Below the pieces are notes generated by a model, which was given only the letters and a program-made list of their open reading frames with translations, was not told the DNA's origin and did not search any database. Both the position numbers and the translations under genes were made by a program. Source: Desulfobacterium sp. (lineage in GTDB: Bacteria; Desulfobacterota; Desulfobacteria; Desulfobacterales; Desulfobacteraceae). From it: a DNA stretch of 64,000 nucleotides. Location: the NCBI GenBank assembly GCA_016342325.1, contig JAEINR010000015.1, forward strand, positions 1 to 64,000, read 5' to 3'. Below are positions 7,282 through 16,509 of the stretch, one piece after another. The stretch's first letter is position 1. Every line of letters begins with the position of its first letter.

Positions 7282-8529
7282 CTACTGTTTTTTTAACACA
7301 AAGGTTTTGATCCGGTTGCCGTCCTTCTCTTTGACCGTGGCCGTATAGGGGTCTATATCGATGTTCTCCCCCACATCCGGGATCCTGCCGATCCTGTCAA
7401 GGATGTACCCGGAAAAGGTGTCATAGTCGCTGGAGTCATCAATGGTCAGATCCAGGTTCTTGTTGATCTCGTCGATATCGGCCTTACCAAGGACGATCCA
7501 GCGTTTATCCTTGAGTCTTATCAGATGGGGATCAAGCTGGTCGGTCTCATCGGAAATCTCACCCACAAGTTCTTCAAGGACATCTTCCATGGTGACCAAC
7601 CCCTCGACACCGCCGTGTTCGTCGATGACGATGCCGATATGACTCTTCATCTGCTTGAACTCGTGGAGCAGGGAGTCGATCTTTTTTGATTCCGGAACAA
7701 AAAAGGGTTCCCGCATGATCTGCCGGACATCAAAGGCAGACACATCAAAGGCTGCGGCGTCATCCCTGAGACAGCGTTCATGGTAACAGGCAAAAAGATC
7801 CTTGATGTTGAGAATCCCCACCACGTTGTCGATGTTCTCCTCGATGACGGGAATGCGGGAAAATCCGGACTTGAGGATCTCCTTGATATCCAGGGATTCG
7901 TCCACATCAATGACATACATATCCACCCGGGGGGTCATGATTTCAGAGGAACTTGTGTCGTCAAATTCAAAGATGTTTGAGATCAGTTCCCGCTCCTCCT
8001 CCTTGATCTCCCCTCCCTCCTCAACCACCTCCACCATGGTCATGAGCTCATCCTCGGTAACGGTGGGCTGGGTTGAATAGCCGCCAAGGATCCTGGGGAT
8101 AAAGTTGAGCACGGCAATGATGGGTAAAAACAGCTTTGACAGCCAGAACAAGGGATAGATAACGATCCTGGCCACCAGCACATTGTTATGGGTGGCAAAG
8201 GATTTGGGAATGATCTCCCCGAACACAAGGATGAGAAAGGTCATGATGCCGGTGGCAATGCCCACGGCATTGGAACTGAACTGCTCCATGACAATGGCGG
8301 TGGCAAGGGCGGAACCGCCGATGTTCACGAGGTTGTTCCCAATGAGAATAGTGGTCAAAAGACCGTGGGGCTGATCTTTCATTCGCCTGATGAGCCGGTC
8401 GAACCTTGTCCCCTCCTTTGCAAGGTGAAGCGCCCTTACCTTGGAGATGGAAAAAAGCGCTGTCTCGGAAGAAGAAAAAAAAGCAGAAAGAAAGAGACAA
8501 AGAACAAGGAGAATAAACTGGGTTGGCAT
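7282..8529 (-). CDS. CNNM/CorC-family membrane protein with CBS pair
   Basis: The 415-residue protein begins with a hydrophobic CNNM (DUF21) domain of about four membrane segments (residues 1-190), including LSAFFSSSETALFSISKVRA and TFLILVFGEIIPKS. A CBS pair follows (about 205-330; MTPRVDMYVIDVDE, HIGIVIDEHGGVEGLVTMEDVLEELVGEI) and then a CorC/HlyC domain. Such proteins are often annotated as hemolysins, but family members studied are implicated in Mg2+/Co2+ efflux or transport. The substrate here is not determined. It sits between lpxB and the aromatic operon on the same strand, with a 73-base gap to lpxB. Confidence 0.85.
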   Translation of the reverse strand: MPTQFILLVLCLFLSAFFSSSETALFSISKVRALHLAKEGTRFDRLIRRMKDQPHGLLTTILIGNNLVNIGGSALATAIVMEQFSSNAVGIATGIMTFLILVFGEIIPKSFATHNNVLVARIVIYPLFWLSKLFLPIIAVLNFIPRILGGYSTQPTVTEDELMTMVEVVEEGGEIKEEERELISNIFEFDDTSSSEIMTPRVDMYVIDVDESLDIKEILKSGFSRIPVIEENIDNVVGILNIKDLFACYHERCLRDDAAAFDVSAFDVRQIMREPFFVPESKKIDSLLHEFKQMKSHIGIVIDEHGGVEGLVTMEDVLEELVGEISDETDQLDPHLIRLKDKRWIVLGKADIDEINKNLDLTIDDSSDYDTFSGYILDRIGRIPDVGENIDIDPYTATVKEKDGNRIKTFVLKKQ

Positions 8530-8602
8530 GGTGTCGTGTATACCTCTTTAACATGAAATTTGACTGAATGGTTATGGTATTAGATCATAGTCCTGGAAAA
8601 TG

Positions 8603-9775
8603 TCAAAGGGAAAAGGGGTTTTTTTGTTTCAGGTCACGGGTTCTCAAAAGATCCAGGGCAAGCCGTGCCGTGCGAAGGGATGCACCCTTCCCCCCAAGGA
8701 GTTTTCGAATCATTAAAAGCCTGGCCCGCATTTGACCTAGTTTTTGTCGGTTTAAGAGCGACACCGTGGTTTGGGCGATTTTTTCAGGTGTTGCCCGTTC
8801 CTGGAGCAGTTCTGGAACCACCTCGTGTCCTGCGATAATGTTGGCAAGCCCCACATGTTTAAGTCGGACAAATATGCTGCCAATGAAAAAGGTCAAGGAA
8901 GAGACCTTGTAGACAATGATCATGGGAACCCCGCAGATGGCGGCCTCAAGGGTTACGGTACCGGAGGCGGCAACCAGCAGGTCTGCCCGGTCAAAGATAG
9001 CCTGGGGAGTGCCTTTGACAAGGGTGAACAAATGGTCCTGGTTGTGGGGAGCGATAATTTGTTCCATGCGCTGGTGGTCCACGGTGGGCGCCGCGGAAAT
9101 GAGGAACCGGACATTCTTGATCCGCTCTTTGATGAGGACGGCGGATTCCACCATGGTGTTCAAAAGGGCTGAGATCTCATTCTCCCTGGACCCGGGAAGA
9201 AGGCCGATGATAAAATCCCCATCGTCTCCGGAACGGTGGGAAACCATGGTGTCGGGATAGATGTCCAGGAGGGGATGCCCCACAAAGGTTGAAGGAATAC
9301 CTTCCTTACGGAACATGGCGGATTCAAAGGGAAAGATCAGGGCGGCATGATTCACAACACGCTTGATGGTCTTGAGCCGGGAGCGTTTCCAGGCCCACAC
9401 CTTTGGCGTGATGTAGTAGAGAACCGCCACCCCGTTTTTTTTGGCAAATTCGGCAGCCCGAAGGTTGAACCCGGGATAATCGATGAGGATGATAAGATCC
9501 GGTTTTGTGGTTCTCACCTGTTCCTTGAACAGATAAAATGCCTTTTTTATTGTCCTGAACTGGAGCAGCACCTCTGTGAGCCCCATGACGGAGAGTTGTT
9601 TGATGTGGAAAAACAGCTCCATGCCCCGGTGGGCCATGCCGTCTCCGCCGATGCCCGTGATCTTAAGTTCGGGCGCCAGTTTTTTCAGGCTATGTACCAG
9701 GTTTGCACCATGGAGATCCCCGGAGGGTTCCCCTGCCAGGATCATGATGTGGGGCGACCGGACAGTGGGTGTCAT
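8603..9775 (-). CDS. lpxB: Lipid-A-disaccharide synthase
   Basis: GT19 glycosyltransferase that joins UDP-2,3-diacylglucosamine and lipid X (2,3-diacylglucosamine-1-phosphate) at the inner face of the membrane. The 390-residue protein has the family start IMILAGEPSGDLHGANL, then GIGGDGM, IDYPGFNLR, YYITPKVWAWKRSR, FVGHPLLD and GLLPGSRENEI, all in the order expected for LpxB. Its start overlaps the lpxI stop by four bases, so lpxI and lpxB are coupled: LpxI makes the lipid X that LpxB uses. Confidence 0.96.
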   Translation of the reverse strand: MTPTVRSPHIMILAGEPSGDLHGANLVHSLKKLAPELKITGIGGDGMAHRGMELFFHIKQLSVMGLTEVLLQFRTIKKAFYLFKEQVRTTKPDLIILIDYPGFNLRAAEFAKKNGVAVLYYITPKVWAWKRSRLKTIKRVVNHAALIFPFESAMFRKEGIPSTFVGHPLLDIYPDTMVSHRSGDDGDFIIGLLPGSRENEISALLNTMVESAVLIKERIKNVRFLISAAPTVDHQRMEQIIAPHNQDHLFTLVKGTPQAIFDRADLLVAASGTVTLEAAICGVPMIIVYKVSSLTFFIGSIFVRLKHVGLANIIAGHEVVPELLQERATPEKIAQTTVSLLNRQKLGQMRARLLMIRKLLGGKGASLRTARLALDLLRTRDLKQKNPFSL

Positions 9776-10590
9776 GCCATTTCTCCCTCTTCCATGGCGA
9801 CAATGGTAATGCCGAGTTTGTTGGCTAAAGCAATCATCTCTTCCCTGTCAAAGGAGAGGCTCTTACCTGCCTCCAGCACCAGTACGGAAACCCCGGAAGC
9901 GTCCATGGTCCGGATGGTTTCAACCCCGGAGGAGGGCAGATCGAACCTCAGGTCCTGGTCTGGCTTGCAAAGCTTGACCACCACGGCTCCCCCCTTTCCA
10001 AGGGCGCCTCCCCTGGAAATGGTTGCATCGGTTCCGTCCACCGCCTCAACGGCAAGCACGGTTCCATTGCTGATCACCAGGCACTGGCCAATGTCGAGCC
10101 TGCCGATCTCCCTGGCAATGGGCCAACCAATGCGAATATCCTTTTTTTCGGCCTTGGCGGGTTTGCGCTTTGTCCAGCAGCCTTTGGGGGAGATAAGTTC
10201 CGGAAGAAGAAAGGTGGACGGACGGATGGTGACGCCCTCCCCCTGGAGAAGATCCGCAAAGGACCTCAGGATGGAGTCGTCGTGGGTGTGCCCCATCCTG
10301 GCGATGAAGGCCAGGGCCTTGAAATCCGGCTTGATGTCGGTGAAGATCCGGGTTTTCAGGACTGTGCCGAGCATGACAGCCTCGGTGATGCCCTGGCGTC
10401 TGAACTGCTTTAACAGGCGCCCCACCTGGCCAAGATGGAGCCACTCAATGGAGTCGACATGGTCGGCAAGTTCGGATGAGGCTTCGTTGACATAGGCTGC
10501 GACATGAACCTCGTATCCGTTCTGCCTTGCCTTTTTAGCAAAAAGGAGGGGAAACTGGCCCCCTCCTGCAATAAGTCCGATTTTCATCAC
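9772..10590 (-). CDS. lpxI: UDP-2,3-diacylglucosamine pyrophosphatase LpxI
   Basis: The 272-residue protein is of the LpxI (DUF1009) family that replaces LpxH in many non-enteric bacteria. It cleaves UDP-2,3-diacylglucosamine to lipid X and UMP. The start IGLIAGGGQFPLLFAKKA and the C-terminal half with GQCLVISNGTVLAVEAVDGTD, GGAVVVKLCKPDQD, DLPSSGVETI are typical. It lies directly between lpxA (stop adjacent to this start) and lpxB (four-base overlap), matching its step in lipid A synthesis. Confidence 0.93.
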   Translation of the reverse strand: MMKIGLIAGGGQFPLLFAKKARQNGYEVHVAAYVNEASSELADHVDSIEWLHLGQVGRLLKQFRRQGITEAVMLGTVLKTRIFTDIKPDFKALAFIARMGHTHDDSILRSFADLLQGEGVTIRPSTFLLPELISPKGCWTKRKPAKAEKKDIRIGWPIAREIGRLDIGQCLVISNGTVLAVEAVDGTDATISRGGALGKGGAVVVKLCKPDQDLRFDLPSSGVETIRTMDASGVSVLVLEAGKSLSFDREEMIALANKLGITIVAMEEGEMA

Positions 10591-11361
10591 TTATCTAGTC
10601 ACACCCCGGTTGGACTCCTGGATAAAGGTCATGAAGTTGATCACCTCGGGAATCTGATCCACCTCGGCCCTGACCCGCTCTGCGGCCTGCTTGACGGTGA
10701 GTCCGATTCGAAAGACTATCCTGTATGCCTTTTTCAGCTCCTGGAGGGTGGATTTTGGAAATTGATTCCGCTTGAGCCCGACATTGTTGAGGCCGTGGAG
10801 GGTTGCCCGGTCCCCTGCGGCAATCACATAGGGAGGAATATCTTTGGTAACGGCGGATTTACCGCCGATATAGGCAAAGTCACCGATCTTGACAAACTGA
10901 TGAATCGCCACAAGTCCGCCAACCGTAACGTTGTCCCCAACTTCAATGTGGCCGGCCAGGGTGGAGTTGTTGGCAAGGATAACGCGATTGCCAGTCTTGC
11001 AGTCATGGGCAATATGGGTATAAGCCATGAGGTAGTTCTCCTCCCCGACTTCCGTATAGCCCCCTCCGAACTCGGTTCCCCTGTTGATGGTCACAAACTC
11101 CCGGATAATCGTTGCCCTTCCGATATTGAGATAGGTTTTTTCTCCGTGGTATTTGAGATCCTGGGGAGCCCCCCCGACGGAGGCGTACTGGAAGATCCTG
11201 CAATCAGGACCGATGGTAACGTATTCATCGATGGTGGCGTGGGGTCCAATCTCGGTACCCGCTCCGATGCGAACGTCGTTCTTGACGATGGCATAGGGTC
11301 CAATGGTGACGTTGGAATCGATCTCAGCGCCTGGATCGATTATTGCGGTGGGATGAATCAT
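10591..11361 (-). CDS. lpxA: UDP-N-acetylglucosamine acyltransferase
   Basis: First step of lipid A synthesis. I choose the ATG at 11361 because the family start MIHPTAIIDPGAEI begins there; the open frame extends 38 further codons with no homology. The 256-residue protein has a left-handed beta-helix of hexapeptide repeats (residues 1-190), the catalytic-His segment TEVGEENYLMAYTHIAHDC, then GLVAIHQFVKIGDFAYIGG and a helical C-terminus. A terminator after lpxD and tandem palindromes lie upstream, so lpxA may have its own promoter. fabZ, which often sits just before lpxA, is absent. Confidence 0.95.
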   Translation of the reverse strand: MIHPTAIIDPGAEIDSNVTIGPYAIVKNDVRIGAGTEIGPHATIDEYVTIGPDCRIFQYASVGGAPQDLKYHGEKTYLNIGRATIIREFVTINRGTEFGGGYTEVGEENYLMAYTHIAHDCKTGNRVILANNSTLAGHIEVGDNVTVGGLVAIHQFVKIGDFAYIGGKSAVTKDIPPYVIAAGDRATLHGLNNVGLKRNQFPKSTLQELKKAYRIVFRIGLTVKQAAERVRAEVDQIPEVINFMTFIQESNRGVTR

Positions 11362-11430
11362 ATAAAAAACTCCGTTTCTGATAAAACTGTATAACAATTT
11401 TGATAATAGCTCATGGCAACCGGTGCTGCA

Positions 11431-11478
11431 ACGTCTTAAAGACGTAAAGCAAAAAGTCTTAAAGACGTAATGCAAAAA
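11431..11478. repeat. Tandem 23-bp palindromic repeat
   Basis: GTCTTAAAGACGTAAAGC plus five A (11433-11455) is directly followed by a second copy (11456-11478) with one mismatch. Each copy holds the inverted repeat GTCTT-A-AAGAC. It lies between lpxD and lpxA. It could be operator-like for lpxA or part of a tandem terminator; the sequence does not decide. Confidence 0.7.
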
Positions 11479-11498
11479 AGCGTTTTGTGAGAACGCTT
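11474..11498 (-). terminator. Intrinsic terminator after lpxD
   Basis: On the minus strand AAGCGTT, loop CTCACAA, AACGCTT is followed by a T-run (11477-11474). The stem overlaps the lpxD stop codon and would separate the bamA-ompH-lpxD unit from lpxA-lpxI-lpxB. Confidence 0.7.
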
Positions 11499-12543
11499 AA
11501 TCGCGTTGGTCGCTCTCCTGGCGGTCGACCCGCTTTTCAAGGGCTGAAAGCCGCTTTCTGAAATCCGGAAGCCTTGGAAGAATCTTCCCCACCTTGAGCC
11601 AGATCCTGTGGGGCATGTGGGGGATTCCCGAGACAACCTCCCCAGGCGGAACATCAGAGAGAACGCCGGCTCCCGGCCCGACAATCGCGGAATCCCCGAC
11701 GGTCAGATGGCCGGATATTGCAGCCTTTCCGGCAATGATCACATTTTTTCCAAGGGTGGCACTTCCGGCCAGGCCCACCTGGGCAACGATGAGGGTGTTC
11801 TCACCGATGGTGACATTATGGGCGATATGGACAAGATTATCGGTTTTGACCCCCTTGCCAATCCATGTACGGCCCAACGTTCCCCGGTCAATGGTGTTGC
11901 CGGCACCGATCTCCACATCATCATCGATCTGGACAAATCCTGCATGGATCAGCTTTTCATGGACACCCTGGTTGGGGGTAAACCCAAAACCGTCGCTGCC
12001 GATCACCGTGCCGGAATGGATGAGAACCCGCTTGCCTATCCGGGTCTTCTCCATCACCGTTACATTGGGCTTGATCATCGTGTCACTGCCGATGACAACA
12101 TTGTCTCCGATAAAAACCCCAGGCATGAGGCAGACACGGTCCCCTATAGTAACATTGTCCCCAACGGTGACGTTGGGGCCAATGGTGACATCTGTTCCCA
12201 GGGCCAGATCTTTCCCCATGGATGCCATGGGAGATATGGTATGGTCAGGCTCTTTTACAGGATGAAACCGTTCGAGTATCCTGAAAAAATGAAGCTTTGG
12301 ATTCTCGGATTTCACAAGGGTGCAGCTAGGACCCCCAGGATCGACACCGGTGAAGTCCAGGGGAACAATGACTGCTCCGGCCCGGGTTTCGCTCAACCGG
12401 TTTAAAAACTTGGGGTCCACCGCAAAGGTGATCTGATCGGCACCGGCGTCGTCAAAGGAGGAGACGCCTGATATTTCAAGGGCGCCGTCGCCTACAACTT
12501 CACAGCCGATGGTTGATGCCAGGGTGCTAAGGATAATTTTCAT
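11497..12543 (-). CDS. lpxD: UDP-3-O-(3-hydroxyacyl)glucosamine N-acyltransferase
   Basis: Adds the N-linked acyl chain in lipid A synthesis. The 348-residue protein has an N-terminal uridine-binding domain (residues 1-100; ISGVSSFDDAGADQITFAVDP), a hexapeptide-repeat beta-helix (about 105-300) with the signature HSGTVIGSDGFGFTPNQG, and a C-terminal helical extension. It follows ompH by 11 bases and ends inside a terminator hairpin. The bamA-ompH-lpxD order is conserved in many Gram-negative bacteria. Confidence 0.96.
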   Translation of the reverse strand: MKIILSTLASTIGCEVVGDGALEISGVSSFDDAGADQITFAVDPKFLNRLSETRAGAVIVPLDFTGVDPGGPSCTLVKSENPKLHFFRILERFHPVKEPDHTISPMASMGKDLALGTDVTIGPNVTVGDNVTIGDRVCLMPGVFIGDNVVIGSDTMIKPNVTVMEKTRIGKRVLIHSGTVIGSDGFGFTPNQGVHEKLIHAGFVQIDDDVEIGAGNTIDRGTLGRTWIGKGVKTDNLVHIAHNVTIGENTLIVAQVGLAGSATLGKNVIIAGKAAISGHLTVGDSAIVGPGAGVLSDVPPGEVVSGIPHMPHRIWLKVGKILPRLPDFRKRLSALEKRVDRQESDQRD

Positions 12544-12554
12544 GTATCTTTCTA

Positions 12555-13091
12555 CTATTTTGTATTTACGGAACTTTTGTTGAACTTGGTGATCAGCTTG
12601 TCTGTGATATCCAGGGTCTCAGGGAAATACATAACGCCTGCGGCATTTTGTTCCAGGATGAGAACATAGCCTTCATCCTTTCCCATCTGATGGGCAAGTT
12701 CCAGGACATCCCGGTTGATCTTTGAGATAAGCCGGTTTTCAAGATCCTTGAAACTTTCTTTGTACCGTGCCTGCATGGTCTTGAAATCATTAACCTTGAT
12801 CCTGAAATCACGCTCTTTTTCATCGCGCTTATCCTTGCTCATCACTAGGGCCTCGCGCTCAATGGTCTTTTTCAATTCCTCAAGCTCAGCCCCTTTGGCC
12901 TTGAGGCTGTCTTCCATCTCTTTTCCCTTCTTGTTTATCTCGGCCTTGGCAATCTTGCCCGGACTTGAGGTGGCCAAAACCTTCTGGAAATTAACAATTC
13001 CGATCTTCGGCAGTTCTGCCGCACCTGCCGAGGCTGCCCCAAAAAGAAAGAGAGCCGCAGTTGTTAGGGCTATTCGAGTCAATGCTTTCAT
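12555..13091 (-). CDS. OmpH/Skp-family periplasmic chaperone
   Basis: The 178-residue protein has a signal peptide (residues 1-23, LFLFGAASAGAAELPK), the start IGIVNFQKVLATS typical of the family, and a long Lys/Glu-rich coiled coil (about 50-125) before a compact C-terminal part. Skp-type chaperones carry unfolded outer membrane proteins across the periplasm to BamA, encoded just upstream. A strong RBS (GGAGG) precedes the ATG. I assign the family, not a specific orthologue. Confidence 0.88.
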   Translation of the reverse strand: MKALTRIALTTAALFLFGAASAGAAELPKIGIVNFQKVLATSSPGKIAKAEINKKGKEMEDSLKAKGAELEELKKTIEREALVMSKDKRDEKERDFRIKVNDFKTMQARYKESFKDLENRLISKINRDVLELAHQMGKDEGYVLILEQNAAGVMYFPETLDITDKLITKFNKSSVNTK

Positions 13092-13141
13092 TGTATCCTC
13101 CTGATAAATAATTAGTTACTAATGTTTGTTTTAATCAATCG

Positions 13142-15820
13142 TTAAAAAGAGCTGCCCATGGAGAACTCCCACCGGCTGTCCCCGGCTGTGGATTCTTCCG
13201 TATCATCCAGGGTTATGCCGTACTCGATACGGATGGGCCCCATGGGAGAGTACCAGCGAATACCGGCGCCGTAGCTGGAATAAAGGGAGTCAACAGAGAA
13301 GTCTTCCCCTGTGGCAAACACATCCCCGGTATCGAAAAACAGCACCCCGGCAAGCCCGACATCGTCCAGCAACGGAAAGTTCAGCTCTGCATTAAACTGG
13401 ACAAACTTCTCTCCACCCCGGATCTTGTTATCGCTGTTCTTGCCGGCATTGATATCCTGCCAGTCATACCCCCTCACAGAGTTGATGCCGCCCAGATAAA
13501 ACTTTTCAAAATCGATATCAATGTCATCGTTTGACTTGTCGTCCAGGAATCCGCCTTTACCATGGATAAGACCCGTGAACTTCCAGAAAAGCGGAAAGTG
13601 AATCCCGGTTTCAGCGACGTACTTGGTAAAATCGATCTTCCCGCCAAGGGGACCGCCGGCATACTCCACGGAGAAACTGTGCAGGGCGCCCTGGGTGGCA
13701 TTGAAGCGTTTATTTCGGGAGTCGTACTTGAGCGAAGTGGTGATGCTGCTGGTCACATAGTGGCCGGCATCAACCGAGGTGTACTTGTCCTGTACATCCG
13801 TGATGTCAAAATCTTCAAACCCGTATTTCACGCCGACACTGGTAAAATCAAAGATCATGTACCCAAGCCTGACGGCGCCGCCCCGGCTTTCCTTGTCGTA
13901 GTAGTCATACTCCTTGCCCCAGTTGTACACATCAAAACCGGCGCTCAAGGGAATGTCAAAGAGCCAGGGTTCGGTAAAACTCAAGGTGTATTTGTTGGAG
14001 TTGCCCGAAACCTCTGCCTTTAACGTGAGGATCTGACCTTTGCCGAAGAGGTTCCGCTCCGTGACCGAGATCATGCCGAATACGGAGTCTTCACTGGAAT
14101 AACCGCCGCCAAAGCTGAAGGCGCCGGTGGCCTTTTCCGTGATGCCGATGTGAACATTGAGCTGATCGTCCTGGCTTCCCCTGGAGGTGTTGACCTCCAC
14201 GTTTTCGAAATAATCGGTCCGTCGTATGTTTTTGACGCTGTCCTGGAGCTTTGACATGGAGTAGAGCTCCTGCTCGTATATCTTGAGCTGTCTTCGGATC
14301 ACCTTGTCCCGGGTCTTTGAATTGCCGCTGATGATAATTCGCTCAAAGTAGACCGGGGATCCTTTGTCCATATTAAAGGTGATACTTACAAGTTTTTTCT
14401 CCATATCCCGATTTATAACCGGAGAGATGTCTGCGTTTGCAAACCCCTTGTCCGAGTAAATATCGGTAAGCGAGATCACATCACTTCTCAATCCCTGGCG
14501 GGAGTAAAGGTCATCCGTGCTGGATTTAATGGCCTCCTCCAGGGTCTCAACCGGAACGATGATATCCCCCTTGAATTCAATGGTCCCGATTTTGTACTGA
14601 AGGCCTTCGTCGATCTTAAACCGGACGGAAATGCTCTCTTTTCCCAGCTTTATTTCAGGATCCGAGACCCGGGCATCAACAAAGCCCTGGTCTTTGTAAT
14701 GGGACTCGATGCGGAACACATCCTGGTCAAGCTCATTCTTGTCAAGATCTCCGGACGAGGTGAGCCAGAAAAAAAACCCCTTCTTTTTCGTCTTCATCAC
14801 CTTTTTGATATCTTTATCCGAAAAGTATTGATTGCCCTCGAATTCAAGGGTTTCAATCCTGAGTTTGTTCCCCTCATCGATCACAAACTGGATGTCTGCC
14901 TGGTTGTTGTCAAGGGGGGATATTTCATAGGTAATATCGCAGTTGTGATAATTTTTTTCGGTGTACATGGCCTTGATCCTGGCCACATCGGCATCAAGCT
15001 TGAAGATATTCAGGATGGAACCGGTACTGGTCCGGATCACCTCGGTGATCTCGGTTGCCTCGTAGACATGATTTCCACTGGTCTTTACCCGTCTCACGCT
15101 GGGTTTTTCAATAACAATGAAGACAAGCTCCACGCCTTTGTCCTGCTGGTTGCTCTCCACCCTGACATCGTCGAAATACCCCATTTTATAGATCTTTTTG
15201 AGGTCATCGGACAATTTGGAAGGATTAAAGATGTCTCCGGATTTTACATTGAGAATCCTCAGCACGGCATCGGATTCGATGCGCCTGTTTCCCTCAAGCC
15301 GGACCGTTGTAATAAATTTTTTCTGGAAGATGACGCTGGATATCTCACGGGAAAGCGTGTTGACAGCCGAGAACATGTTTTCAACACCCTTGGCTTCGGC
15401 AAAAAAGGAATCAGGCGTCTTGGAATCAAAGGTTGACCCCATCTTCGCATCAATGCTCAATCTTCCCCCGGCCATGAATACGGAGCCCCACACCAGGTAG
15501 TCAACGCCGTACCGGATACCGATCTCCTGGATCTTTTTGTATCCAAGGTCGATACCTGCCGGCATCTCGTCCAGCACCACGGTTTCGGCCCCGTCTTTTT
15601 CAAAATTGGCCGACATCATCTTGGCAAGGCTCTTATCAAGGTGGTTCATCCCTTCATCTGCATGGACTGTAAAGGGAAGAATTCCCACCGTAACCTTGTC
15701 TTCAGCGGAAACAGGGACACAACAAAAGAGAATAAGAAAAATCGCTATCAAGGATGCTTTCGTGAACTCAACAGGGTTCATTTTATAGGTCTCGACTAGG
15801 TTGGATGGTTTAATTTTCAT
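13142..15820 (-). CDS. bamA: Outer membrane assembly factor BamA with TolB-like N-terminal extension
   Basis: Central insertase for outer membrane beta-barrels. The mature N-terminus (after a signal peptide ending near VSAEDK) holds about 150 residues resembling a TolB-N-type domain (VGILPFTVHADEG, YGVDYLVWGSVF). Five POTRA repeats follow from FITTVRLEGNRRIESDAV on, then a C-terminal 16-strand barrel of the Bac_surface_Ag family with FYLGGINSVRGYDW (conserved VRGY/F) and a terminal Phe. At 892 residues it is longer than E. coli BamA (about 810), the difference being the extension. The ATG at 15820 overlaps the lolD stop; an ATG at 15781 is an alternative. Confidence 0.93.
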   Translation of the reverse strand: MKIKPSNLVETYKMNPVEFTKASLIAIFLILFCCVPVSAEDKVTVGILPFTVHADEGMNHLDKSLAKMMSANFEKDGAETVVLDEMPAGIDLGYKKIQEIGIRYGVDYLVWGSVFMAGGRLSIDAKMGSTFDSKTPDSFFAEAKGVENMFSAVNTLSREISSVIFQKKFITTVRLEGNRRIESDAVLRILNVKSGDIFNPSKLSDDLKKIYKMGYFDDVRVESNQQDKGVELVFIVIEKPSVRRVKTSGNHVYEATEITEVIRTSTGSILNIFKLDADVARIKAMYTEKNYHNCDITYEISPLDNNQADIQFVIDEGNKLRIETLEFEGNQYFSDKDIKKVMKTKKKGFFFWLTSSGDLDKNELDQDVFRIESHYKDQGFVDARVSDPEIKLGKESISVRFKIDEGLQYKIGTIEFKGDIIVPVETLEEAIKSSTDDLYSRQGLRSDVISLTDIYSDKGFANADISPVINRDMEKKLVSITFNMDKGSPVYFERIIISGNSKTRDKVIRRQLKIYEQELYSMSKLQDSVKNIRRTDYFENVEVNTSRGSQDDQLNVHIGITEKATGAFSFGGGYSSEDSVFGMISVTERNLFGKGQILTLKAEVSGNSNKYTLSFTEPWLFDIPLSAGFDVYNWGKEYDYYDKESRGGAVRLGYMIFDFTSVGVKYGFEDFDITDVQDKYTSVDAGHYVTSSITTSLKYDSRNKRFNATQGALHSFSVEYAGGPLGGKIDFTKYVAETGIHFPLFWKFTGLIHGKGGFLDDKSNDDIDIDFEKFYLGGINSVRGYDWQDINAGKNSDNKIRGGEKFVQFNAELNFPLLDDVGLAGVLFFDTGDVFATGEDFSVDSLYSSYGAGIRWYSPMGPIRIEYGITLDDTEESTAGDSRWEFSMGSSF

Positions 15821-16509
15821 TGCAACGGCACTATTCCACTGTTTTTAAGGGTCACTCTCTGATTCATCAGGTTGGCAAGGTCGTTGTTATGGGTCACAAC
15901 AATGACCGTCATGCCAAGCTCCTTGTTTAAGTCCATGAGCAACTGATGAATTTCCTCGGAGTTTTTTATGTCCAGGTTGCCGGTGGGTTCATCGGCCAGG
16001 AGGATGAGGGGCGAAAGTACCAGGGCCCTGGCAAGGGCCACCCGCTGCTGCTCGCCGCCGGACAGATCCTCGACTCGATGATAAAAGCGATCCTCAAGCC
16101 CCACCCGGGCAAGTATTGCTTCAGCCCGTTTTACTGCATCCTGTTTTGCCATCTTGCTGATCAGGCAGGGCATAATCACGTTTTCCATGGCAGAGAAGCC
16201 CTGGAGCAGGTGGTGGAACTGGAATACAAATCCCACGGATTGGTTCCTGAACCGTGCAAGCCGCTCCCGATCAAGGGCAAAAAGATCTTTCCCTTCAAAG
16301 AGCAGGCGGCCCTGGTCAGGCCGGTCAAGGGTACCGATGATCTGAAGCAGGGTCGATTTCCCGATCCCGGAGGCGCCCACCACGGCAATGGAGTCACCCT
16401 TGGCCACGGTGAAGTCCACCTGATCCAGAATCTCGATCCTGGCCCTGGTGGTATTAAAGCCCTTGGAAATGCCTTCAAGGACCAAAAGACTCGATGGTTC
16501 TCTATCCAT
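15817..16509 (-). CDS. lolD: Lipoprotein-releasing ABC transporter ATPase LolD
   Basis: ATPase that powers extraction of lipoproteins from the inner membrane with LolC/E. I choose the ATG at 16509 ([18 protein letters not shown]), which overlaps the lolC stop by eight bases; upstream codons lie inside lolC. The 230 residues hold Walker [10 protein letters not shown], the Q-loop [17 protein letters not shown] typical of the MacB/LolD subgroup, signature [15 protein letters not shown] and Walker [14 protein letters not shown]. Confidence 0.94.
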   Translation of the reverse strand: MDREPSSLLVLEGISKGFNTTRARIEILDQVDFTVAKGDSIAVVGASGIGKSTLLQIIGTLDRPDQGRLLFEGKDLFALDRERLARFRNQSVGFVFQFHHLLQGFSAMENVIMPCLISKMAKQDAVKRAEAILARVGLEDRFYHRVEDLSGGEQQRVALARALVLSPLILLADEPTGNLDIKNSEEIHQLLMDLNKELGMTVIVVTHNNDLANLMNQRVTLKNSGIVPLQ

